NCBI GenBank assembly: GCA_030549335.1
Contig: CM060197.1
Location: 45,535,654 to 45,599,653, forward strand
Source: Pontederia crassipes
Taxonomy: Eukaryota; Streptophyta; Magnoliopsida; Commelinales; Pontederiaceae
Direction: 5' to 3'
DNA: 64,000 nt
Below the pieces are notes generated by a model that was given only the letters and a program-made list of their open reading frames with translations, was not told the DNA's origin and made no database searches. This document shows, piece after piece, positions 49,288 through 61,095 of this stretch (positions are counted from its first letter, which is position 1; every line of letters begins with the position of its first letter). The position numbers and the translations under genes are program-made.

Positions 49288-50224
49288 TCTTTTGAAAAGA
49301 TTTACCTTTTCATCTCAACACTAATCTTCTCTCAATTCTTTTTTTTATTTTTTATTTAGTTTAATCATCCTCATAGAGAAAAAATAAATGGTATTTTTTC
49401 TTGACAAAAAATATTATGCTTTCTTTCCTTATTCTATTTTTCCTATCATCATTCATTTGCATCTCATATTTTACCATCAAAATTAGTTTGTTTTGTTTCT
49501 TCCTTTAATTGCATGCTTTATTTTTATTTTATTTACTTCATATCTTCAACTAAACATAACTTTCTTTTCTTTTTATTTTTCATTATCGTGATCTATTAGT
49601 TATATTCTTTTTATCTTTTTTTTTGTTTTTTTACTTTTATTTAAATAACACTATAAGAATATAAACACCTTTATTTAATGGATATTTTTTATATCTATCA
49701 ATTTTAGTTAGCTGCATCAGAAGCAGTACCACTAGCAAGCAAGAATTCATTTTGTTGTTCAAGCATTTGAACCGAGGAAGAGGGGTATTTGACTAATAGG
49801 GGCTTGATCTTGCTTATGAAGCTTTCCATTGAATTTTTAAGGTGGATATCATTGAGATATTTCAAAGTATCAACAAATCATATTGGGGAATGTGAGAAAC
49901 CAAATCATAAGGTGAATTTTTATTATTGGGAAATGTGAGAAACTAAATTGTCAATCATCACATCACAATTTAAGTTCTATTCTACATATATCTCAATTTG
50001 GAGGACCTCCAATAATAATGGGGACTCTAACAAGTTTATTCCTAAAAGTGTTGCTACTCTTCCTTTGACAATATATTTTGATTTGCAAGTTGACGAGACG
50101 ACTGAGTTCATTTAAGGTAACCTTCTGAATTGTTGCACTATTCATAGATTGTGTTGTTGATATTCTTTTTAACTTGTTTTTTTTGTTTTTTCTTTTACTT
50201 TTATTTAAATGAGGATATAGCCAT

Positions 50225-51190
50225 CTTTATTTCATGGGTACTTTAATTCATTTGTGATATCTAAGCCTTCAAGGAAATCCAATCATAGAGCTTTCAGAAT
50301 TAGTAAACAGCATGTACAATCTTTTTATCAATTTGAAATATTTGGGTTGTGTCTGGATTGGCAAGCATACTATGACAGGCCAATTGACAGCAATGCCTTT
50401 AGGAATATTGATGTGTCTACAGACTTTGTCTAGGTTCGTGGTGTCTTGGGAGGTCGGGTGATTTAGCATCAATGAGATTAGACATCTTGATCTCAAAGGA
50501 GAAATTGCAATTTCAAATTTGAAAAACGATGCAAGTCATGCATAGATCAACATGGAAAACAAAAGACACATCAACAGTTTGATGCTTATCTAGAGTCACA
50601 ATACAATTCAGCCGAATGGGCATGCATAGGAGATGATTATCGAGAGTCTATGCCCCCGAGCGGGCTCGAATTACTGTAGATAGTGAATTATCCAAGCGAT
50701 GCACTCCTGAATTGGCTCCAAAACTAGTCTTTACGTATTCAAACATTAAAGCTCTTAAATTGTGAAAGGTGTAATTCATTCCCTCTTTTAGGGAAGTTGT
50801 CAATAGCTAAAGGCCATTTGCATTCTGGATTGGATGGGGTGGAGCACTTTGGTACTGTAAATTCAGGCTTTTCTGCTTTGGGGTGCTTAATGTGTGTGAA
50901 ATGAGAAAACTTCAAAGCTGATTTGAATTGGATGGACAACATGACCATATGATTAGCCTCAAGGAGCTTGTCATTGTGGACTATCCCAAATTACGTGGAC
51001 TTCCCAGAATTTCAAATTCAACTAAAAAGCTTGAGCTGATAAATTGTCAAAGCACATAATCCTAAGTTTATAAAGGATATAAACTTGGAAGGATGTTCAT
51101 CATCATTATAGGAACGGTGAGGTATATGCAAAAATAGTAATTGAATTGTGACAAAATAGACAATTTAGTTTTTTCCAAATTCCAGTAATA
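50225..51190 (+). pseudogene. LRR relic of the third CNL type (G3)
   Basis: Collinear with G2 and G1 but with more deletions: 'ANWPIDSNAF'-like region near 50370, 'EIRHLDLKGEIAIS' near 50480, then 'GLDGVEHFGTVNSGFSALGC' (split frames) near 50820-50890 and 'LKELVIVDYPKLRGLPR' near 50960-51010, the end of an LRR. The 3' flank to 51190 matches 600-700. Confidence 0.75.
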
Positions 51191-52383
51191 CAATTTTTTG
51201 AATCTATTTTGAATGTTATATGTTAGATTGGTACGGTAGGAACCATGCTGACAATGACAAAGCACATTCCCAACTTAATTGATGCATTCGTTTCATTCAT
51301 ATTAACACATTCTTATATTATATATAATATAATGTTGGTTGTTCTACTTTTGTGCCCGCCGAGTTGATCCGCTGTCCAACGTGTGCCAAGATCTTTATTT
51401 AAATTTATTTTGAAAAACATAGAATATTAATAATAAAAATTAGCAAGGCATTAGATTAAATTCCTCTCCATTCTTTCCCTCTTCATTTCTCCATTCAATT
51501 TTTTATGACTGATCTATTATTCATTAATAAAGTTACGTAAAAATGATATTTAGAAAACAAAAAAATATTTATTTTTTTATAATTAAAATGAGAAAACTGA
51601 TTTATCATTGTTGATTATCATAATTAATTTATCTTAATTTCTAACTTTCTATATTGTTATGTAGCCCGTGAAAATTACAAATTAAGTATAATGTAGATAT
51701 TGAGAATAAAATATTAAATAATGATTATTATTACTACTATTATTATTATCACTCTTATTATATTTTTTTTAAAAAACTATTTTTTATTCAAAAGGTAGGA
51801 TCTTACGATCCTCGATCCCGATCTTACTTTGAAAAATGATCTTGACAACCTTATTTGAGAGAGCCAAAGTGAATATCGTTTCTATTTTTCCAGATGTTCC
51901 AAAAGTAAAGAGCAATGAGATAGAGAAGTTAGCTTTCGACTCGGAGGTAAGGTGATCACCTTCATCTAACCAGAGTCAGAGGCCTAGGACTAGAAGTGAA
52001 AGAAGGTTTAGGACATATGGTGTTGTAAAAGATGTCAAAATTGGAGGCTACAGTGGCAATCGAAGAACAACTGAATAGCGCCCTCCAATATGTTTGTCAA
52101 TTTAATTATAGAGGGATGGATTAGTGTGGTGGAGTAAAAATTAGTAAAATTAGGTGTGATGAGATTTCATAAAAAATATATTTGGATATAGATTAATGGG
52201 ATCGGTTGAATTAATTTAATTCACTCTTTATTTATACAAAATATAATATATGAGATGGCGAAGATTAAGTTTGGTAAATATATTTATTATTCTTAAGTTT
52301 TTTTTAATTTAATTGAAAAGAAATAGGAGTACAATGGAAATAATTATTTCTAATCTCTCGAAACCCTCCAATGTAGTGGTTTT
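51191..52383. other. AT-rich spacer
   Basis: No gene is seen. 51840-52080 is somewhat less AT-rich and may be a scrap of a repeat, but I recognise no domain in six frames. Confidence 0.5.
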
Positions 52384-52820
52384 AATTTTAAAAGTGATAT
52401 TTAGATATTGTTCATTGTATATTTAGACCATTTAAATATCACAAAAGATTACCATTATGCATCATTTAAATGTCTTAACTATCACTTAATTACTTTTAAG
52501 TTATATTTAAATGTGACCAAAATATAGTTTAACTATATATCTATTTAATCATCAATAAAATCACCCTTTAAACATTAAAATACAATTTTGTGATGTTTAA
52601 ATATTACAAATAATAGATATTTATATGCCACTAATGATGATCTTTGGTGACGTTTAAGTAACTCTTTGGATTTCTGTTTATTTGTGACATTTAGACGTCA
52701 ACTAAGAGTAAAAGTTTCACGTTTAACCATTTGGTGATGTTTTTTTATTGATGGTCTTTCTGTAATGCGCTTTTTATGAGGCGCCTATTAAACGTCACCT
52801 AAACTTATTATTGTTGTAGT
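52384..52820 (-). mobile_element. possible CACTA-type transposon end
   Basis: On the minus strand it begins CACTACAACAATAATAAG at 52820, followed by GGTGACGTTTAATAGGCGCC. The inner sequence has many diverged copies of a GTGATATTTAAAT-like word in both orientations. That layout is usual for CACTA ends with subterminal repeats. No opposite end or transposase was found. Confidence 0.45.
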
Positions 52821-53238
52821 GAAATTAAGCCAATGGGCCACTTACATACCAACATGATCCTATGAGCGACTCAAGTGCTCAAAGTGTATATAGAGTTTTT
52901 ACATGATCCTATGAGCGTCCCAACTCATATTACAATTTTTACTTTTTACTGCAATGGATTTTTTATTCAACTTATTTGACACTATACTCATATTACAATT
53001 TTTACTTTTTATTTTTTGCTGCAATGGTTTTTTTATTCAGCTTGTTTGACAATAGAGTTTCTAGATGAATGAAGTGCTTCCACCTATGGAGAACATAAAT
53101 TGAAACGCAGGATATAATCACAAACTACTAATACTTGGAATGAGAGAGATTTTTTGGTCGAAGCCTACCAACTTATTGAGTTGTCATAAGCAACAAGAGA
53201 AACAGAGCTGAAAAGGTCGAAAATTTACATGACAAAGA
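52821..53238. other. 3' flank of NLR-D
   Basis: Short direct repeats are present: 'TTACATGATCCTATGAGCG' near 52900 echoes 'AACATGATCCTATGAGCG' near 52850, and 'CTCATATTACAATTTTTACTTTTTA' occurs at about 52925 and 52987. No gene. Confidence 0.55.
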
Positions 53239-56200
53239 TCAGATGTTCAAGCTGCTGATGTCTGCTTCAATCACAGAATCGTCCATGTCCTGCTCAGATT
53301 CTGAATTCATCTGTATTAATAAGCATAAAAGAGACGAATTAATAAAGTATTCAATCTTTATTGTTGTTTATTCCGACCAAATTAGTTTAACAGGTTCTCT
53401 TGTTTATTGGTGTTGAGATGATAAGCAAAAAGTATTCAATCGGGTGCTGATCAATATTTTAGCTGAATTGGAAGAAACTTTATACCAAAAAGTTCAGATG
53501 TTCAACTCACCGACATTCCTTCATATCCATAATCATCATCCTCCAGCTCAGACTCCGGATCCATCTGCATTACAAGCATCAATCAGAAGAATTAGTAAAT
53601 TTTAGTTTCACTTCTTCTGTGGTTTGCATGTTTCATTACTAAAGGAGTGCTACATGTCCTCCTCTCACCTGAAGATCGCCTGAGCCGTCCCAAATTTGAT
53701 GCTTGTACCAACTCTTAGCAAATGGGGATTGATGTATCTGCACGTCCTGCACGTTGGGAGGGAGGCTCTCGTCCGGAGAGATCTGTAGGTGATGACATTT
53801 GTAGATCTTCAAATGCTGCAGAGATGCGAGATTACCAAGTCCTGCTATGGATTTGAGTTCCCTGCAGTAGCGAATACTTAACTTCTCAACTGAGCGTACG
53901 ATTTGGCTATCCGGAAACCCAAAAGAGTCGTCCTTCAATTCGCTCATGTCCAAATCTCGGAGCATCGGTAGGCAGTCGCTTAAGAGGACCTCGGGGCTCC
54001 ATTCGATGTCAAGTTCTAATCTTGTGACTGAAGGAAGGGATGGGAGCCTCAATTCAGGACACGAAATAATTACAAGGCATTCAACATCTGATAGATGCGG
54101 AAACCTACGTAGCTTTGGGCAGCCTTGGAAGCAAAGTCTACGTAGGCGCGGGAAGTCGGAGTCCACTACCCCGTGCCACTCCTCCCATTCTGGATTCCCG
54201 AAAAAATATAAAACCTCCAGCGATGGGAAGCAACTTTTCTTTGCATCTTCTGCGGTAGTCGTATCAACAGCAGGGCTCGATGAACAGAGCAACTCACGCC
54301 CAACAGTTTTCACTCTTTCCATTCCTGCTATATGCAGACATTTTAAACGAGGCAGCTGACATAGTATTCGTAGAGATGTGATCTTGGGGCATTTTAAAAA
54401 TAAAATTTCCAGTTTGCAGAGGGAACCCAACCATGACGGCAAGATGGCACCCGGATAGTGATGTATTCTCAAACTTTTGATGTTGGGATGCGGCTGGAGA
54501 GATTCCATGACCTGTTCCACCAATTTCTCGTCACAGTCAACTGTATTATTTGAATCTGTATACCAACATAGCGCTAATTCCACAATTCCTCTCATGGTTT
54601 TCAAATAACATTCTGAAGGAGTGAAATCAGAAGGACCAACCGTCTCAAGTCCACCTACGCTCAACTTTCCTCTAAGATTTACGAAGTCCTTCAAATGTCT
54701 CAATTTGCACTTCCAAGTTTCAGCACCGACTACAAAATGTCTCAATTTTCTGAGGTGGGTTAGCACCCTAAGTTCTTCTGGCATACCGTAGGGTGAATGC
54801 CCAGTGAAATTACGCAAGTTAACTAGATCGCTAATGCGTCCAGATAAATCGAAAGAGCTGCGCAGATCTAAAGTTTGAAGATAAAAAAGATTGTACACCG
54901 ATTCGGGAACATCAACAATATGCATATTAGAACCCAGGTATCTCAAGTGCTTAAGAGTATCAATGAAATCCAGAGTTACTTTTTGCCTCCTGAATTGATG
55001 TATACGAAAACTGAGTGTCCTAAGATTTCTCAAATTATGCATCAAATAAAACATCAAATTGCTTATCGGAAAATCTCTCACGGAATGAAACATGAGTGTT
55101 CTCAGACGAAGCTTTGTTTCGAATATTGGCACTAGATCCTTTATTTTGAAATTCTCCTTGACAAAAATGGATAAGTGTCGAATTGTTTTAGGAATCGTAT
55201 GTTCATGCAATTTTTCTGTGCTTACCAATAAACACTCAGCTTTAGCAAGGTCTTGTGCAAAATCGTGAATAAGGTCATGCATCACAAATCTTTTGCCGTT
55301 ATCATTATAATATTGTAGAATCGACCTACGCAGTAATTCATTGAAATAATCATTGCCTATATCTTCTTCCCTCTTATTCCCCTTTGGGTGAAGGAATCCA
55401 TTTGCCATCCATTGTTGAACTACAGTTGCTTGTTTAAGTGGAGAATCCTTTGGAAACAAGCACAAGTACATAAAGCATCATCTCAATTCTATTGGCATAT
55501 TATCATAGCTCAACTTCAAAGCCGGCCAGATGCCATCATTTTCGCCATCAATTTCCCATAGCTTGCTATCCAATATTTCTATCCATGCTTCTTCATCATC
55601 TTCGATACTAAGAAAACTTGCAAGAACCTTGACGGCCAAAGGTAACCCTTGACACTTTTCAACCATCTTCTTACCGATGTCCATGAAATTGTGTTCTAAT
55701 TCATAATTTCGAGCTTCGAAACAAATCTTTGTAAGCAACGACCAACAATTCTCGAAAGACAAAATTTGTAACTTAATTGGGTCAGTTGTTTGCATAATTT
55801 TTGCAACACCCTCATTCCGAGTAGTCACTAAAATTTTACCTACCCCAACATCAACCAATAGACTTCTTAATGACTTCCAAAGCTCAAAGTTTTGATTCCA
55901 AACATCATCTAGTACCAAAAAGCACTCTTTCCCTTTCAACTTTCTGTTAAGAGCCTCAGAAAACTTATTTAAACTCATATAACTATTGGTGGCCTTACTA
56001 AAAAAGTTACAAATTTTTGTCAATAGATTGTCAACATTGAATTCTTGAGAAACGCATACCCATGCTTTCATATCAAAGTGTTGATGCACTCTTAGGTCAT
56101 GATAAACCATCTGTGCGAGTGTAGTTTTGCCTAATCCGCCCATACCAACTATGGGAAGCACCGAAACTCTACCTTCGTTACTTTCAATCGATCTTTCAAG

Positions 56201-56779
56201 TAACCACTTGATTATATTATCCTTGTCATCTTGCCTACCAAAAGTTTTATTCTCATCAAAGTAGGAAGTGGTTTCTATGGGCTTCCACTTTTTAACTCTT
56301 CTTCTCTTTCCATCCTTCTCTCTTAAGCTAATTCGATTCCATTCATCTGTGATCTCTTTAAATCTCTCCCTAATCTCTTTCACTCTACTTATCAATTCAT
56401 TTGAGACATAAATCCTCAGATGATAAGAGTTCCAGTCAAATATTACCTCATCTGCATGCTCACTATCGTTCATACGGCAGGCCATTACCTTCCTTCTAGC
56501 TTCCACTTTGGCCCGAAGCACTTCATATTCGTACTCATCTATTGCGTCCTCAGCGTCATAAGCCACCTCTTTGAGCTCTCTCAGGCGAAGCTGCTCAGAC
56601 TTGTCTCTTATATCCTTCTCTTCTGCATCTTCAAGCACCGCGTGGATACTCTTCATGGTGTCTGCCAAATCGTGGAGCTGCTGCTCAGCCGAGGAAGGAG
56701 GCTCCCTTCAAGATGAGGAAGCCTGTGGGACCAAGGACAAGATCCTCTTTATGAGGGAAGTGAGAACTGCCATGGCCAT
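53239..56779 (-). pseudogene. NLR-D: full-length CNL receptor disabled by two premature stops
   Basis: From ATG at 56779 the frame gives MAMAVLTSLIKRILSLVPQ then TGA at 56708-56710. The CC ('[13 protein letters not shown]'), P-loop [11 protein letters not shown], kinase-2 'CFLVLDDVWNQNFE', 'TTRNEGVA' and 'GLPLAVKVLA' follow in frame (56668-55478). A TGA at 55478-55480 stands where NLR-C has CGA and NLR-A/-B have CAA. The same frame continues with RNBS-D 'CFMYLCLFPKD' (its Met at 55471), MHD and about 20 LRRs to CAG/GTGAGA at 53669. Acidic exons are 53564-53511 and 53310-53239, with intact splice sites. Apart from the stops it is undamaged. It could at most make a 396-residue CC-NB fragment from Met 56668. 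Confidence 0.93.
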
Positions 56780-57971
56780 GTTTCGGGGGTGTTCTGATTC
56801 GCCTGCACCTTTTTTCTGTGATATTAGGATAAGAGCTTGTTATAACTTGGGATCTTGTAATCAAGAAGAAATGCTGGTTTTGTCCATGAAAGAAGCAGCT
56901 GGTACTTCAAATAAATCTGAGCATAGACTTGGAAATCAATTTGCCAAGTACCGACGATAAGTATGTGTATGTCGTGTTGTGCATGCAAATGTGAGAAAAC
57001 ATGCAAAGAGTAAAAGCTTGTGCAATATATGTTATGCTATCACATCTTCGAAGCAATGATAACTATGCAATCTGTTTTAAACTGCATCAAATGGGTACTT
57101 ACTGACAAAATGTATCTTTCATGATACGGTATTTGGCTTCTGAAAGGACCAACAATATAAAATATGATGGTGACATGTGAAGTGCAACAGCTAAATGTTT
57201 TTTCGTGCCCTTATTATTATATAAAAAGGATTTCATGTGAACTTTTTTTAAAATGTTTTTTACTATATAAATAAATATGTTAAAGCATGGGCTTCGAAGA
57301 AAAAGAAGATCTGAAAGTAACGCGAAAAGAAAAGTTGATCATGATCAGAGACATTTGAGTCACTCTGTCTTTTGTTTCGGATGTATTCGAGTCATTTCAG
57401 TGGTTTATCTTCTTCGATCATGATCAGAGACATCCAAAATCAACGTTTTTAGATATTTTGAACATAAAAAGTTAAAATACTACTTTCAAGTGCACGACAA
57501 TTGATAAATCTCTTTAATTTTTGGCAATTGGTAGTTAAACTAATACATTCAAAGTGGTTTTTGCGGCCTTGAAATGTAAGTCCAATAGTTTTGTATTCTC
57601 AACATGTCTAGTCCAAAGTTTTTTTTACCTTTAAATGCAACATGATCTATTAATAAAACCACAATAAAACTGCTTTTATCTTAGTTTTTTTTTTTGCATT
57701 ATACAATGTTTGCACAGTTTGCAATTTTTTCCCAACGTTTTGAAAAACTATGATAAGACACATTTTGAAAAGTATCTTCTTAGTGCATTCCTTTTTCAAG
57801 GTAAAAACCACACTGTAAAAAGGCATTGGAGTTCAACAATTCTGTAAATTCATCAGAGCATATCAGAAAAGTTCAACAAATTAGACTCGAAACATATCAG
57901 AAAAGGTGTTGACGCGACAAGCAAACAAGAGAAGCAGAGCTGCCTAATTGCAAGGTGAAATTGACGAAAAA
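56780..57971. other. NLR-D upstream region and spacer
   Basis: 57000-57160 is homologous to sequence upstream of NLR-A (34285-34345) and to the fragment left behind NLR-C (43178-43250), so it is promoter-side DNA of this family. The rest, 57200-57960, is AT-rich without a gene. Confidence 0.55.
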
Positions 57972-59360
57972 TCAGATATTCAAGTCACTGATGTCTGCTT
58001 CAATCGCAGCGTCGTCCTCGTCCTGTTCAAACTCCGAATTCGTCTGCTTTAACAAAAAAATGCAAGGCAAATTAATAAAATGTTGGTTTAATTGTTGTTT
58101 ATTCAGACCAATTAGTTGAACTGGTCACTATGTGCATACAGAAGTAATGTATCTTAGAATGAAAAGTTGAACCTTCTGTTTATTAATTTTCTTCTTCTGC
58201 TGATGTATTCAATTAAACCGAATTTTTTAATATATGTTATATGGAAAGTTGAGACGTTAAGCTCACCGACCACCCTTCAACCCGATAATCATCATCCTCC
58301 TGCTCAGACACCGGATCCATCTGCGTTGACAATTATGAATGAGAAGAATGAGCTAATATTAGCTTTACTTCTCCTGTTGTTTGCAGGTTTCATTTTACCT
58401 GAAGATCGCCTGAGCCGTCCCAAATTTGATGCTGGTACCAACTCTTAGCAAACGGGGATTGACGTATCTGCACGTCCTGCACGTTGGGAGGGATTGACGT
58501 ATCTGCACGTCCGGATAGATGTGTAGGTGACGACATTCGTAGATCTCCAAATGCTGAAGAGATGCGAGGCTGCCAAATCCCCCTATAGACGTCAAGTCCT
58601 TGCAATGGCCAATACTTAACTTCTTGACAGATCGTAGGATTTGGCTGTCGGAAAAAGTAAAAGATTCGTCTTTCAAGTTGGTAGGCAGTCGCCGAAAAGG
58701 ATCCCGGGATTCCATTCCATGCGAAGTCTTAACTCAGAACGAAGGAAGAGACGGGAGCCTCAACTGAGGACAGCTAAAAATTGAGAGCCTCTCAAGAGCA
58801 GGTAGACGCGGAAACCTACGTAGCTTTGGGCAGTCATGGAACCGAAGAGTACGTAGGTATGGGAAGTCGGAGTCTTCCACCCCGTGCCAGTGCCACTCCT
58901 CCAATTCTGGATTGAAGTTAAAATCTAAAAACTCCAGCGATGGGAAGCAACTTCTCTTTACATCTTCTGTAGCAGTATCGACGACATGACTCAAAGAACA
59001 GAGCAACTCATGCCCAACAGTCTTCAGTCTTTCCATTCGTCCTATAAAAAGAAGTTTCAGACTAGGCAGCTGACCAAGCATCGACAGAGATAAGACCTTG
59101 GGACACCATAAACTTAAAAATTCAAGTTTGGAGAAGGAACCCAACCACAACGGCAAGTTGGCACTTGGATAGTAATGTATGCTCAAACTTTTGATGTTGG
59201 GATGCACACGAAGACATTCCAACACCTGTTCTGCCAATTTCTCATCGTAGTCGACCATGTCATTTGCATCCCAATCCCAAGATAGGACCAATTCCACGAT
59301 CCCGGTCTTGGTTTTCAGATAGCATTCTGAAGGAATAAAATCAGAAGGACCAATTGTCTC
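57972..59360 (-). pseudogene. NLR-E: C-terminal LRR half and acidic exons of a main-family CNL
   Basis: Homology to NLR-A begins abruptly at 59360 and runs through 'LVLSWDWDANDMVDYDEKL', 'PNIKSLSIHYYPSANLPLWLG' and 'CPKLRRFPRLPALERLSIF' to a break at 'LPSLPSF' (58734). It resumes in another frame (58715-58399) with 'TFSDSQILRSVKKLSIGHC'. A 22-bp direct repeat (58456-58477, 58491-58512) adds a duplication near the end. Exon 2 (58320-58267) encodes MDPVSEQEDDDYRVEGWS with good splice sites; exon 3 (58043-57972) starts ACG instead of ATG but keeps its length and frame. CC and NB-ARC are absent. Confidence 0.88.
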
Positions 59361-59578
59361 TGGTGATTCATGGCTGCGACAAGCTGCATTCCCTTTCTGA
59401 GTTGCCTATGCTTCAGGTTCTTGATATTGTTTGTTGTAAGCAACTAGTATCAGTACCAGGACTGCAACATCTCAGTTCCCTGCGTCAGTTCAAAGTAACA
59501 GAATGCCCTAAACTGGATATCCCATTGGATATGAAGCTGAATTTGAATTTCAACATCTCTGCTCCCTGCATTAGTTGA
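59361..59578 (+). pseudogene. C-terminal LRR tail of a second CNL type (F1), plus strand
   Basis: The plus strand encodes 'VIHGCDKLHSLSELPMLQ', 'LDIVCCKQLVSVPGLQ' and 'LSSLRQFKVTECPKLDIPLD', ending in TGA. This is the final LRRs of a CNL distinct from NLR-A to -E. Its 5' part is missing because sequence of NLR-E, on the opposite strand, abuts it at 59360/59361. Confidence 0.65.
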
Positions 59579-61095
59579 AAGTAACAACTTTCCATAAGCT
59601 GTGTATCTCATTGGATTTAAAGACGTCTTTCACTACAAGTTGTTTACATTGATGAAGCATTGCTTAATCCTAGTGGACTAAACTCATATCGGCTTCGAGT
59701 CATCCTGTTAGCATAAACATATAGATGCTATCTCCTGTACTAAACTCATATTCGTTTGCATATCAGCAATTGTCACATCAGGTAGGGCAGTACCTTTTTC
59801 AGTTACTATTTCAAGCTTGAAAGAGTTGATCAGAATTCTCTAAAAAGAAGGGAAAAACTAGTGTTCTATGCTTGAAAAGACCTGTACGCTATCTATGCTT
59901 CTCAGACTTCTTTCAGAAGATTTTTTTGTCCTTGATGCAAACAAAGCATCCCACTTAACTCGAGAGTAAGTTTTTCACAAAAGGATTCTTTACATAAGAT
60001 TTTGAATTTATGTTTAGAAGTTCTTTCTGCCTAATTAGTTCTTCTCAAATATCTCATTCTCATTTTATTATTTGTCATATTTCAGGTCATAAAGATATAA
60101 GAAAACAATCTAAATACCGTTCGATCTATCATGCAGGGAATAAGTGAGGTTCAAAGGCATGAACCACAACTTGCATCCACGAATGGTTGATGCTAATTAT
60201 ATCTCATTTGAGGACAGTGCAAGGCACATGAGTTCAGATGCAGCATCTGGTACTTTCTTGTTTTCATTCGGATAATTGTTGGCCTGAAATAATCTCTGGC
60301 ATAAGACAATTTGGCAAATCAAACGAAGTGGAACCCATGAATCAGACGTGACTGTCGCAATTGGTGCGAATATTTCTGTAGCTAGCATTCTAAGATGGTG
60401 CTCAAGGTAATCACATAACAAGTGAAACTTAAGAAAGGAAGATTAGAAATAACTAAATAAAGAATTCGCTCATTTGAATTTGCATGCTCGGAAATTAACT
60501 CTCTTGAGTCCTTATTCATAGACGAATTCCGTGAAGTTTTATGTATAATATAGTTCTGTGACATTTAGAATACGATAATTTGATCTTAGTGGTTCAATGC
60601 TCATTCATTTAAAAGTCTTTGGGTAAGATATTGTTGAAACGCCTATTTGTAAGTTGGATTTTGAAACTTAATTCATATGTCAAATTGGGTAAAGTGTCTT
60701 TTGTGAAATCTCAGCGGCTTAATCAAGATATTTTATAACTCCAAACCCCCTCAAAATATATTTTTGAAAAACTTTTGTGAATGAATCAAAACAACCATTT
60801 ATAACATACCAATTTGTTACCTACTTTTAGCACATAACAACTATTTAAATGTTCGGACCAATGCGAAATGTAAATTCTGATTAAATTAAAGACTTTAAAA
60901 ATTGAACTATTTATTTCTCGTCATTTCCTAGGGCACAAGCTCACTAGTAACTCGTGACGTCCGAGAAAAAAGAATTGCCTACAGAGCCGGATGTGAAAAC
61001 CAGAAATGCAGCAGCTGGTAAAGAACCTTCTATTCTTCTTCAGAACCTCCTTCTTCACAATTTTGATTCGTGTTTGATCGTGTATTAGAAGGACG
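59579..61095. other. spacer between plus-strand NLR fragments
   Basis: No firm gene is seen. One stretch, about 60137-60270 (plus), follows a TGCAG acceptor-like site and reads 'GMNHNLHPRMVDANYISF' onward to a TAA; it might be an exon of the F1 gene or of something else, but nothing identifies it. The rest is AT-rich. Confidence 0.4.
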
